NCBI RefSeq assembly: GCF_000382265.1
Contig: NZ_KB907989.1
Span: 1-64,000 of the forward strand
Reading direction: 5' to 3'
Length of the DNA stretch: 64,000 bases
From: Yoonia vestfoldensis DSM 16212
GTDB lineage: Bacteria; Pseudomonadota; Alphaproteobacteria; Rhodobacterales; Rhodobacteraceae
How positions within the stretch are numbered: position 1 is the stretch's first letter; each line of letters begins with the position of its first letter. The position numbers and the translations under genes are program-made. Of the stretch, positions 17,189 through 25,395 are shown in pieces. Below the pieces are notes generated by a model. It searched no databases. It was not told the origin of the DNA and was given only the letters and a program-made list of their open reading frames with translations.

Positions 17189-20100
17189 ATGAAATGGATA
17201 ACGGCCGCGAATCTCGATGCATGGGGGCGAACTAATTCTGCAGAACCCGAGCTTCCTGAACTCATCGCAGACCTGATTAGCGCAACCGCGAGTGACATTC
17301 GTTCTATCCGTTTTCCAAGCGGAGACAAAGGCAGAACGCGCGGCCTAGACGGGATCCTCGAGAGTGATGGCGATACCCTTTTCGTACCTAAGGGTAAATC
17401 GATTTGGGAAATCGGAACAGAGAATGACTACAAGGGGAAAGCCCTTGATGACTTCAACAAGCGCAGCGGCGAAATATCTCGCGCAGACCAGAAAAATGTC
17501 ACGCTTGTCTTGGTCACGCCATTCACTTGGGATTCAACGAAGAAGGATTGGAAATTAGAGAATTGGGTGAAAATCCAAAAGAATAAACAGGCTTGGAAAG
17601 ACCTCATTGTGATCGATGGCTCAAGCTTAGAGCGGTGGCTCGCTGAAGCACCAGCCGTTTCAGCGTGGCACGCACGGAACACGCTCAAGCTAGCGCCAGT
17701 CGACGCCGTCCGAAGCACCGATGAATTCTGGAACGACTTCGCCAACAGATTTTCACCTCCCCTGATTGAGGAGGTTCTTACGACAGAGCGCGAAAGCTTG
17801 GTTGAGGAACTGCTTGGGGTACTTATGGGGCCACCTGATCAGATGTCTTTGATAGGGGACGCCCCGGACGAAGTTATTGCCTTTGCAGTTGCGGCGATCA
17901 GGAGCGCTGATGAAAAGATCCGTAAATTTCTCGAAGCACGGACGCTTGTCATAGACACTGAAGCAGGCGGACGTGGCATAGTTGCGAAGCCGAACCTCGC
18001 ATTCCTGCTGCGTAGCGATGCGGCACGTTCGCCGGGGAAATTCTCTGAAGCTGGCCCAACCATAGTCCCGCAAGGCGGCTGGCAACGCAGCGTCAAAGGT
18101 CAACAACTTGCTCGCCAAACCAGCTTCGCTCTGATGAAAGCGCTGGAGAAGATGAAACTGCCTGAACAAAAGGCACAGATCCTAGCGAGAGGCTGTGGCG
18201 GAAGCTTGGCGGCGCTTGAGCGTCAAATTCCCGGCGGCATGTCTGAACTGCCAGAATGGTATAATGATGCGACGGTTCTGCTTCCAGCTTTTCTTGCAGG
18301 CAGTTGGGACACAGACAATACTCACGATCAAGAGATAATGACTGCCATTGCTGGAACGGTAGATTATGCTGCATTTGAAAAGACTATCCGGCCGTTCACT
18401 TCTGGGCCAGGATCACCCATCGCCCGTGAGCAGAGTATTTATAAAGTTCGCGCACCGCTGGATGCTTTCATCCATTCTGGTCATCTCATAGGGCAAGACA
18501 CACTAGACCAACTAAGGCCGATTTTAGGAAAAGTATTTGGGCATATAGATCCCGAACCTGACCCAGATGAGCCCGCGTACATGCGTAGGGCTCCAGACCG
18601 GCATAGCGAGTGTCTCCGAGAAGGCTTGGCGGCAACGCTGCTACTGACTGCGGTTTGGGAGGAACAGGCGAGACTTGCAGTGATCGAAGGCGCTGGACAA
18701 ATATTTGCCAACGAAGTGGTAAATGCTCTTCCTGGATTGAAGAGCAACCATAGACTGTTGACGAGTCTAGCAGGAAATCTCCCAATGCTGGCGGAGGCAG
18801 CTCCTGAACCTTTTCTCTCGGCCCTCGAGCATATGCTCGAGGGCGAAGGGGAGACTATCCGCCCAATCTTTGACGAAGTCCAAGGCTTCGCCTTTCCAAG
18901 CTCAGAGCACACCAATGTGCTCTGGGCTCTGGAACGCCTTGCATGGGATCCGAAGCTGTTCAGACGCGCTTGTTTTGTCCTAGCTAAGCTCGATAAGATT
19001 GACCCGGGCGGTCGACTTGCGAACCGTCCAGTCGCTAGCCTCACCGACATATTTTTGACGTGGTTTCCGTCGACTTTCGCAGGCCTTCCACTTCGCATCA
19101 GCGTACTTGGTGATATCGTCGAAAAGTTTCCTGAAACAGGCTGGAAGCTCTTGCTTCGCCTTCTTCCGGATGAACAAACAACGACCAGCGGTACTGATGA
19201 GCCGCGCCTGCGTGGCTTTGACATCGAGAGGGCGCGCGAGCTCACGAATTCCGATGTTTGGGAGTCGCAACTTTATGTTTGTAGGCGCGCTACAGAAGTC
19301 GCGACAGGAATACCCGCAAGAATGGCGGAGTTAATCCGAGCGATGTTCGGTTTTCCGGACCAAAGTATGGGACCAGCTATTGATGCTCTGGAGACAACTC
19401 TCCGACAGGCTGAACAGAGTGAACGTGACAAACTGTGGGAACGTCTAAACGAAGAAGTTAAGAGACATCAAAGATTTGGACACACCGATTGGGCTTTGAC
19501 CGGCGATGAACTTGCGAGAGTTATAGAAATTTCATCCGAGTTTGCTCCGAAAGACCCCGTCCTTCGGGTTCTGGACCTGTTTGACCACTACTCCTCGCCT
19601 GAAAACGAGGACACAGATAACCGCCTCCGCGCCGATGCAATTAAAAAGTTAGCAACAGAAGGTACGTCGAAAATAATTGAGCTTCTTACAAGAACCCGGA
19701 ACTCTTATCATGTTCTTCAGGCTCTTGTTGACGCGAAACAGCCTACATCTTTCCTAGCCCAGCTTGCTCAAGACAGTTTTGCAGATGATCCGGAAAACCG
19801 CCAAGCAGGGCCACTTTTGAGGGTATTTCGGGAAGTCGCAGGAGATTTCGCGGTCATCAATTTGACTAAAGACCTTCACCGCCCCGGGATCAATGATGCG
19901 AACATAGCCCGTATGCTCTGTGCATTGCCATCTGAACCATGGCTCTGGACCGCAGTGTCCTGCTTCGGTGACGCGGTGGAAAAATCGTACTGGCAGCAAG
20001 TGCAGCCCCTATGGACTAAAGCACCACGATCTATCCTGTTGCGTTTGATGATCCGGCTTGCGCGGCACGGGCGACCAATTGCTGCTCTTGAGAGTGGTCA

Positions 20101-20932
20101 CAATCGCATCAAGGAAGTCCCATCGTGCATGTTACTTTTCTTACTCCGTCAGAGTGTTACCGAAATTAACAAGTTGAATACCGATCAGATTACCTCGAAC
20201 CTCGATTACAAAATCGAAACCGTTTTCAAAGAACTCGACCGGCGTGAACTGTCGGACTCGGAGATTGCGCCTCTTGAGTATGCTCTGTTGCCATTTCTTG
20301 AGCGCTCCAATCGACCGCTTCGGCTTCACCACTTGATGGCTTCGAATCCTGTTTTTTTTCATGAAATCCTCCGCAATGTTTATCGTGAGGACACACCATC
20401 AACCGAGGACGAAGAGGTGGAGGCGTCGGATGCGAAGCGAGCGAAATGGCGTCAGTCATACAAGCTATTGAAAGGTTTTTCCATTGTACCTGGCTTTGAG
20501 GGCGATGAACGAAACCTATCGAATTTGAGGGATTGGATCGACGGATTGCAACAGCTTGCAACTGAACACGATCGTCGAATCAGCACTGATTTGACTTTGG
20601 GAAATGTCCTCGCGCATTCGCCAGATGACGATGTAGATGGCGGCTGGCCTCATAGGTTTGTACGCGATCAAATTGAGCGGCTTTCTAACACTGATATCGA
20701 ACGCGGCATTCAAACAGAGCGTTTTAATATGCGTGGCGCAACGGTGCGAGGGATGAGGGATGGCGGTACGCTCGAGCGGGAGCTCGCTGCAGACTACCGC
20801 CGGTGGGCTGGAATTGCAGAACGATGGGCCAGAACAAATTCCTTGCTATCTCGAATTGCCGAAAGTTGGGAACGGGACGCCGAACGTCAGGACAGTGAAG
20901 TGAGGCAGCGTGCATTGCGCGATACGCTTTGA
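17189..20932 (+). CDS. Large defence-like protein with putative N-terminal nuclease-fold region, family unnamed
   Basis: A 1247-aa protein. I recognise the family as one of recurrent large uncharacterised proteins in defence islands, but I cannot give it a name. The N-terminal 150 residues contain RGLDGIL followed by SIWEIGTE and a Lys-rich YKGKALDDF, which could be a PD-(D/E)xK nuclease core. Around residues 210-235 a segment (LIGDAPDEVIAFAVAAI) sits where STAND-type ATPases have a P-loop, but it lacks the GKT/S. The last 700 residues are helical and repeat-like without clear motifs. AGGAG lies 12 bases before the ATG. It stands alone on the plus strand between the integrase and the tRNA fragment, is less GC-rich than the phage genes, and is probably element cargo. 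Confidence 0.7.
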   Translation: MKWITAANLDAWGRTNSAEPELPELIADLISATASDIRSIRFPSGDKGRTRGLDGILESDGDTLFVPKGKSIWEIGTENDYKGKALDDFNKRSGEISRADQKNVTLVLVTPFTWDSTKKDWKLENWVKIQKNKQAWKDLIVIDGSSLERWLAEAPAVSAWHARNTLKLAPVDAVRSTDEFWNDFANRFSPPLIEEVLTTERESLVEELLGVLMGPPDQMSLIGDAPDEVIAFAVAAIRSADEKIRKFLEARTLVIDTEAGGRGIVAKPNLAFLLRSDAARSPGKFSEAGPTIVPQGGWQRSVKGQQLARQTSFALMKALEKMKLPEQKAQILARGCGGSLAALERQIPGGMSELPEWYNDATVLLPAFLAGSWDTDNTHDQEIMTAIAGTVDYAAFEKTIRPFTSGPGSPIAREQSIYKVRAPLDAFIHSGHLIGQDTLDQLRPILGKVFGHIDPEPDPDEPAYMRRAPDRHSECLREGLAATLLLTAVWEEQARLAVIEGAGQIFANEVVNALPGLKSNHRLLTSLAGNLPMLAEAAPEPFLSALEHMLEGEGETIRPIFDEVQGFAFPSSEHTNVLWALERLAWDPKLFRRACFVLAKLDKIDPGGRLANRPVASLTDIFLTWFPSTFAGLPLRISVLGDIVEKFPETGWKLLLRLLPDEQTTTSGTDEPRLRGFDIERARELTNSDVWESQLYVCRRATEVATGIPARMAELIRAMFGFPDQSMGPAIDALETTLRQAEQSERDKLWERLNEEVKRHQRFGHTDWALTGDELARVIEISSEFAPKDPVLRVLDLFDHYSSPENEDTDNRLRADAIKKLATEGTSKIIELLTRTRNSYHVLQALVDAKQPTSFLAQLAQDSFADDPENRQAGPLLRVFREVAGDFAVINLTKDLHRPGINDANIARMLCALPSEPWLWTAVSCFGDAVEKSYWQQVQPLWTKAPRSILLRLMIRLARHGRPIAALESGHNRIKEVPSCMLLFLLRQSVTEINKLNTDQITSNLDYKIETVFKELDRRELSDSEIAPLEYALLPFLERSNRPLRLHHLMASNPVFFHEILRNVYREDTPSTEDEEVEASDAKRAKWRQSYKLLKGFSIVPGFEGDERNLSNLRDWIDGLQQLATEHDRRISTDLTLGNVLAHSPDDDVDGGWPHRFVRDQIERLSNTDIERGIQTERFNMRGATVRGMRDGGTLERELAADYRRWAGIAERWARTNSLLSRIAESWERDAERQDSEVRQRALRDTL

Positions 20933-21382
20933 AGTGGTTTGGGGAGGTTTTGTTGCCTTTTCTTGTGCGTCTAAGGCAAACAGAGCTTCCAAAAGAAATG
21001 CAAATATTTTTCGATCGTGACCGCAGTTCCAGAAAAGTGTGAACTCGCTGACATAGCGAGCCCTGACCCGAAACGAGCGTCTCTTTTGGTGTGCGGCACC
21101 GCAGCAAAGCAGAGGATGGGTCAAGGGCGGGAATGGGCCGAGACTGACACCAAAATGCTTGGGCACATGACTATCTCGGATTTGACTCCGCGATTACTTT
21201 CCGTTGGGTGCTGCTACTGCTCTTGTCAACGCCTGGTCAACACGCGAACGCGGTTTTGGCTGTATCGGAAGGCGGAGAAACCCGGTGAATCAAGGCCAAG
21301 AAAGGCTGACTCAGTTTGTGATTTCAATGGCTTATCGCATAAGTGATTGAAATTGCTAGGATTGGCTATTCGTCTCGATTGC

Positions 21383-21429
21383 GGCTCATAACCTGAAGGT
21401 CGTAGGTTCAAATCCTACTCCCGCAACCA
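21383..21429 (+). other. 3' fragment of an initiator tRNA-Met gene, candidate attachment site
   Basis: From the anticodon loop (CTCATAA) onward the sequence matches an initiator tRNA-Met, with an intact T-arm (GTAGG/CCTAC around TTCAAAT), the 3' acceptor strand and an encoded CCA ending at 21429. Upstream of 21383 there is no D-arm or 5' acceptor strand, so this is not a complete tRNA gene. Such 3' tRNA pieces are left by integration of mobile elements. Similar GTCAACGCC(A/T)(T/G)GTCAAC motifs lie on both sides (near 21225 and 21497) and could be integrase arm sites. The gap 20933-21382 shows nothing else that I can support. Confidence 0.7.
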
Positions 21430-21565
21430 AATTACTCAACGATATTAAATGCTTAGAACCCGACCTAAACAGTCGGGTTTTTGCTTGCGCATTTTGTGTC
21501 AACGCCATGTCAACGTTTGACGAGTCGCACGCAAAAGCGATGCGAGAACGGCCCTTCCGCCACCG

Positions 21566-21605
21566 TTGAAACCATCGCCCGTAATTGGTATATGACTCAG
21601 TCATA
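21566..21605 (+). promoter_or_regulatory. Promoter and palindromic operator of the toxin-antitoxin pair
   Basis: TTGAAA (21566-21571), a 17-base spacer and TATATG (21589-21594) make a good promoter. The palindrome TATGACTCAGTCATA (21591-21605; arms of seven with a one-base centre) overlaps the -10 element. This is the arrangement expected for autorepression by a ribbon-helix-helix antitoxin. Confidence 0.7.
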
Positions 21606-21619
21606 CCATGGAGGCGCAG

Positions 21620-21889
21620 ATGACCGTCAAAACAACCCTCAGCTTTACCGACCGCCATCACCACTTCCTCACGGAAAAGGTGGGGCAAGGCGTGTTCGCG
21701 ACCCAGAGCGCGGCAGTCGCGGCCGCGCTGGAGCAGATGATCCAGGACGAACAGGAACGCGATGTGGCCCTCGCAGCCCTCACGCAGGAAATCCGCGCCC
21801 GGATGGAAACACCGCGTTCGGCGTTTATCGGCCAGGACGATGCGTTTGCCACCGCGCGTGCCACCATCGGGACAGCGCGGGGCGCGTGA
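21620..21889 (+). CDS. ParD-like ribbon-helix-helix antitoxin
   Basis: An 89-aa antitoxin of the ParD/CopG type. The N-terminal residues (MTVKTTLSFTDRHHHFLTEKVGQGVFATQSAAVAAALEQM) form the ribbon-helix-helix DNA-binding unit, and the acidic, flexible C-terminus would wrap the toxin. I chose the ATG at 21620 because GGAGG lies six bases upstream; an ATG at 21608 is in frame. The stop overlaps the GTG start of the toxin. It probably represses its own promoter through the palindrome just upstream. Confidence 0.85.
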   Translation: MTVKTTLSFTDRHHHFLTEKVGQGVFATQSAAVAAALEQMIQDEQERDVALAALTQEIRARMETPRSAFIGQDDAFATARATIGTARGA

Positions 21890-22215
21890 ATTACCGCATC
21901 TGGTTTCATCCTCTCGTCGCACGTGACCTCGACGCCATCGCGCACTGGATCCTCGATTATGCCGGGCCCGATGAGGCAGCCCGCAAGCTGGGCGAGATCG
22001 AGGCGGCCATCGCCACGCTGAAGACCACGCCGCACAAGGGAAGCCTCCGCGATGAAATCGCCCCTGGTCTGCGTGCTATCCCGGCAGGACGGAAATCCGT
22101 GATCGCTTTTGTGGTTGATGATGACCAAAGGGACGTTCTGATCTACGCACTTATGGCGGTGCCGATTGGGCCATGCGCAGCAGCGCGCGCAGCCGATGAC
22201 AGTCTCGGCCCTTAG
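21886..22215 (+). CDS. ParE/RelE-superfamily toxin, GTG start
   Basis: A 109-aa toxin. The sequence from VNYRIWFHPLVARDLDAIAHWI through LKTTPHKGSLRDEIAPGLRAIPAGRKSVIAFVVDD to the C-terminus follows the ParE/RelE fold (two helices, then a beta-sheet with the RAIP... strand). ParE members poison DNA gyrase and RelE members cut mRNA; the sequence alone does not decide which, though the partner type favours ParE. It starts at a GTG overlapping the antitoxin stop (gTGA), so translation is coupled. The C-terminal 20 residues (AAARAADDSLGP) are longer than usual. Confidence 0.85.
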   Translation: MNYRIWFHPLVARDLDAIAHWILDYAGPDEAARKLGEIEAAIATLKTTPHKGSLRDEIAPGLRAIPAGRKSVIAFVVDDDQRDVLIYALMAVPIGPCAAARAADDSLGP

Positions 22216-22384
22216 CTGTCATCCATCTGACCATAGGACGCACGAGGATACTGATTATTCCAACGTGGGGTAGCGCCTTTCATCCTGCATATTCCGGGTG
22301 CCTGAATAGCTGAGCACGTTCGGTGCAGTTTGGGCTCGAACCGGGATTTCGCTGCGCTCTCTGCGAACGTCCGCTCTCGTCTTC

Positions 22385-22412
22385 ATGCGAGCTTTTATCA
22401 TAAAGCTCGCAT
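22385..22412. repeat. Perfect 11-bp inverted repeat between toxin and immunity-like genes
   Basis: ATGCGAGCTTT (22385-22395) and AAAGCTCGCAT (22402-22412) with a six-base loop. It lies between two convergent genes and could be a bidirectional terminator, although no long T-run follows. Apart from this, the gap 22216-22538 holds nothing that I recognise. Confidence 0.5.
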
Positions 22413-22538
22413 TAGGTCATATGTTAATCATAGCCTTAGATGGCCCGTTTCGGGAAAATGTCAGGGTTTGGCGGCTGGCAGTTGATCTTTCGTTGTGCAA
22501 TTGGGCAGTTTCAACAGTCAGCAAATAGTGCGGTGTGA

Positions 22539-23144
22539 TCAGGCAAGCTTGAACTCGATACCTGTCAGGCCAGCATCAACCCACGCTTGCTTGAAATCTT
22601 CACTTACAAGTACCTGCCCCTGAGCATCCGGACTATACATTTCTGAATAGTGCGGCCGGAATGCCGTCAGTCCTTTCACTTCGCTCTCATTGAACACATA
22701 GCGCTTAACGGTTTTGCCATTCGGAAACTTTTCAGACTGGCCAATATCAACGCTGTTTTTCACCAATGGCACCCACCACAGATAGAAATTTTCGTCGCTG
22801 TTCATTACCTCTAGAGGCAAAACATGGCCCTCCCGCTCGAGAAGTGGGCGCAATTTATTAACTGCGTTTTCTGAGATGAATGGGCCAACCATGCCGTGGA
22901 AAATTCGGTCAACTTTGCTAAGTTTCCTACCTCTTGCTTCAAAGTGCAAGCATACCGGTTGAGGGCTCCATTCTTGCCCCGGCTGCCAATTCTGAAGATA
23001 CGTTCTTACACGCCTCTGCTCAGTGAAATCTTCCTTTCCGGTATCCGGGTGGAACTTCTGCTCTGGTATTTCACCCAAAGTGGCGACCCATCCATTGGTT
23101 CCGCTCGGATATTTCAGATCATAGTAGGTATTCAAAATTACCAA
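22539..23144 (-). CDS. Immunity-like protein (resembles Imm11/DUF1629)
   Basis: A 201-aa protein whose overall make-up and ending (WVDAGLTGIEFKLA) resemble the DUF1629/Imm11 immunity family that protects cells from secreted polymorphic toxins. The assignment is by overall impression, not by a catalytic motif. Its start overlaps the last codons of an upstream frame (stop at 23138) that remains only as 22 codons before the IS1380 end, ending RRIADELERGDINW. That fits a toxin/immunity pair in which the toxin gene was destroyed by the IS. The base composition is more AT-rich than the phage genes. Confidence 0.55.
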   Translation of the reverse strand: MVILNTYYDLKYPSGTNGWVATLGEIPEQKFHPDTGKEDFTEQRRVRTYLQNWQPGQEWSPQPVCLHFEARGRKLSKVDRIFHGMVGPFISENAVNKLRPLLEREGHVLPLEVMNSDENFYLWWVPLVKNSVDIGQSEKFPNGKTVKRYVFNESEVKGLTAFRPHYSEMYSPDAQGQVLVSEDFKQAWVDAGLTGIEFKLA

Positions 23145-23206
23145 TTGATGTCACCTCGCTCTAACTCATCGGCAATACGACGAATGACTTGCGGCCTTTG
23201 AGCCGA
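23138..23206 (-). pseudogene. Last 22 codons of a gene destroyed by IS1380 insertion
   Basis: The frame that ends at 23138 reads out of the IS left inverted repeat. Only residues after the repeat (SAQRPQVIRRIADELERGDINW, positions 23206 to 23141) belong to the original gene. They overlap the start of the immunity-like gene, as toxin and immunity genes often do. No continuation is evident on the far side of the IS. Confidence 0.5.
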
Positions 23207-24866
23207 CATTCCCCAAGTGGCATGCCGTTTGACGTCAGGGTCGCCTGATTTCGCCTGCTGATCAAGCGTTTTGCGCCTCGGGCGGCGCTCGCATGTGTCA
23301 AAACGCTCGAATGCGCGCAGGTCGGGCCGCAAACTCGCATCATTCTGGCCCAGCATTGCCGTTCTTCAGCGCGGTGGACAGAACTGTCCTGCCGCTTTCG
23401 TTCAGTTTCTGTCAGGATCGCGGTCACGCACATGACGGTGGCGCTCGAAGGCGGTGGATCGCAGTGAGGATGGCCCTGACCATGGGGCCTGTGACCGCCA
23501 CCTCGGCAAGCTGGAAGGTGATGGCGCGGGCGTGACGCACGACGCGGGCCCCCATCTTGATCAGCTTGAGCTGGAGGGATGTCAGCGACCAGTTGGCCAT
23601 GGCCTCGGGCAGTTCGATGCAGCGCAGGAACGTTGCCAAGTTGTAGGCAAGGGCGTGCAGTTGCAGCCGGACCTCGTTGTCGCGGAACCGCTTGCACGAC
23701 AGCCGCGTCCAGCGGAAGGCGTATTTGCCTTCCTTGATATGCTGCTCTGCTGTGCCGCGCTGGTTGTAGAAGCGCACCACCCAGTCCGGGTCCATCGGCA
23801 TTTTGGTGACGATGAAGCCCACTTTTGGGAACAGCTCGCCCGGATGCCATTCGATCTTGGCGATCACCCGACGTGGCTTTTCCCAGCTTTGCGCCTGATA
23901 CTCAATGTCCTCGTAGAACCGCTTGATCTTGGTCAGCGACGGACGCCCCACAGGCCGGGTCAGTCGATGCGCGATCTTCTCCTTGAGCACTGCATTGGAG
24001 GGCAACCGGATGGTGTAGAAATAGCCCGTCTCTTCCAGCCGCGCGTAGATCGCAGGGATCGCATAGGCGGCGTCGGCACGGAAGAAGCGCATGAGGTCGC
24101 GCTTGGCATATCGGGCGATGACAGGATCGAGCACATCCTGCCAGCCGTCAGCACTGTGGACGTTGCCATTGCGCAGGGCGCAGCGTTCCAGCATGCCGAA
24201 CTGGTTGAACAGGAAGTTCGGGTGATAGCAGGTGCAGTCAAAATGCCCGTTCCAGGCCGAGCCCTCCTGGTCGCCATGGGTCGGGCTGACAGAGCTGTCC
24301 ATGTCCAGCACGATATACTTCAGCCCGTTGCGGTCGTGGAAGCGGTCGATCCATTGGCCGTTCAGGTTTGCCAGCGCCGCCCGGTTCTCAGCCAAGGCCA
24401 GCGTCTCGGTCTCGAACCGCCCCATTTGCGAGGCCGAAGCAGCCTGTGTATCGACAGCCCGACCACCGACAACCTGACGCATCACGGGATCGAGCGCGAG
24501 ACGGTCGGCATCGTTGACATCCTCGTATCCGGCCAGCCGCCCGAACACTGACTGCCGGAACAGCCCGTCGAGCCGATGGACGATGTTCTTGCCGGTGCGG
24601 TTATCGCGTAGCGCCTCTGACGCAAGGCCCGACAGCCCGAGCGCGTCATCGAGCTCGCGCATCACCAGCAAACCGCCGTCCGAACTGATCTGCGCACCCC
24701 GGAACTCCAGCCGCACGCGGCGGTCGAAATCGACCCGATCACCCCGATCCGAACTCGCACCCTCTGGGTGATCCATAAAACACGTCCCTCGCAGCCATCA
24801 ACACTATGTTTTATATAGGAAATAACGAGTTCAGGACAGCGAAATCACAGATTTACTTGGGGAATG
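23207..24866. mobile_element. Complete IS1380-family insertion sequence with 12-bp terminal inverted repeats
   Basis: CATTCCCCAAGT at 23207-23218 is the exact reverse complement of ACTTGGGGAATG at 24855-24866. The 1660-bp length fits IS1380 elements, and the only gene is the transposase on the minus strand. The four bases outside each end differ (CCGA and CGGG), so no target duplication is seen. Either it was lost by a later rearrangement or the true tips lie a base or two away. Confidence 0.8.
23424..24776 (-). CDS. IS1380-family transposase
   Basis: A 450-aa DDE transposase of the IS4/IS1380 type. Visible hallmarks are ISSDGGLLVMRELDDALGL near residue 32, YIVLDMDSSVSPTHGDQEG (catalytic Asp) near 153, FFRADAAYAIP (second Asp) near 240, and the YNQRGTAEQHIKEGKYAF block (catalytic Glu region) near 345. 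The frame is full length and uninterrupted, so the element may still be active. A promoter could come from the AT-rich stretch just inside the right end (near 24810-24830). Confidence 0.93.
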   Translation of the reverse strand: MDHPEGASSDRGDRVDFDRRVRLEFRGAQISSDGGLLVMRELDDALGLSGLASEALRDNRTGKNIVHRLDGLFRQSVFGRLAGYEDVNDADRLALDPVMRQVVGGRAVDTQAASASQMGRFETETLALAENRAALANLNGQWIDRFHDRNGLKYIVLDMDSSVSPTHGDQEGSAWNGHFDCTCYHPNFLFNQFGMLERCALRNGNVHSADGWQDVLDPVIARYAKRDLMRFFRADAAYAIPAIYARLEETGYFYTIRLPSNAVLKEKIAHRLTRPVGRPSLTKIKRFYEDIEYQAQSWEKPRRVIAKIEWHPGELFPKVGFIVTKMPMDPDWVVRFYNQRGTAEQHIKEGKYAFRWTRLSCKRFRDNEVRLQLHALAYNLATFLRCIELPEAMANWSLTSLQLKLIKMGARVVRHARAITFQLAEVAVTGPMVRAILTAIHRLRAPPSCA

Positions 24867-24983
24867 CGGGCTTAGCTGTCTTTCGTCGCTTGCTCAAAAT
24901 GCTGCAATCGCATCCCGCCTTGCGGACATTGGCTTAAGTGTTCAATGCTCCTATAATCTGCCGCAGACTAAAGAGGTATTCAG

Positions 24984-25349
24984 ATGGAACGCGAACCTAA
25001 CCTTGTCATTTCCAGCATCTCGCAGCGCATCGTTGAGGATGGGGTGCCATTCAAGGTGGATATTTACAAACTTGAAGGCGGGGACAGTTGGTCGCTGGAA
25101 GTTGTGACCGAAGACGGGACATCCATTGTCTGGGACAATCTCTTTGAAGACGACCGAGCCGCGTTCGAAGAGGCAATCAGCACCATTCGCAGTGAAGGCG
25201 CAGTTGCTTTTGCCAACGGTGGTTCAAACGTCGTCCCGTTTAGCGGTAGGCGAACGGCCCATTGTCGACTTTGGCACGACGAGCTGATGCTGCCTCAGCG
25301 CAGCACCACTGCGGACATTCGGGGTGCTACACATTGCTGTTTCTGGTAG
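24984..25349 (+). CDS. Small conserved-looking protein of unknown function
   Basis: A 121-aa protein. The first 85 residues read as a compact acidic domain, and the stretch around NGGSNVVPF resembles the usual end of such proteins. The following 36 residues (Cys/His/Trp-rich) look unlike the rest, so a frameshift or lost stop near 25235 is possible. GAGGT lies nine bases before the ATG. The gene is 120 bp from the IS1380 right end. Confidence 0.45.
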   Translation: MEREPNLVISSISQRIVEDGVPFKVDIYKLEGGDSWSLEVVTEDGTSIVWDNLFEDDRAAFEEAISTIRSEGAVAFANGGSNVVPFSGRRTAHCRLWHDELMLPQRSTTADIRGATHCCFW

Positions 25350-25395
25350 ACATCGATTCATGCTACTAGCTCAAACAAATTTTTAAAGGTTCTTT

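Larger units (their letters stand above)
296..21429. mobile_element. Putative integrative element carrying DISARM as cargo
   Basis: Inferred from layout. A tyrosine integrase (15436-16707), an excisionase-like HTH, VRR-NUC and an HTH replication-type gene are followed on the same strand by DISARM. A large defence-like gene lies on the other side of the integrase, and the 3' part of an initiator tRNA-Met gene (21383-21429) could be one attachment site. No phage structural genes occur in this stretch, so it resembles a phage satellite or degenerate prophage in which defence genes replace virion genes. The left boundary is outside the window or lost with the IS3 insertion. The tRNA fragment could instead belong to a different element. 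Confidence 0.4.

Noticed and set aside
21330-21429. Complete tRNA gene
   Set aside because: Only the anticodon loop, T-arm and 3' acceptor strand are present; no D-arm or matching 5' acceptor strand upstream, so it is a fragment.
21386-21922. 178-aa minus-strand frame ending GVGFEPTTFRL
   Set aside because: That ending is the well-known false translation of a tRNA 3' end in reverse; the body lies opposite the ParD antitoxin gene.
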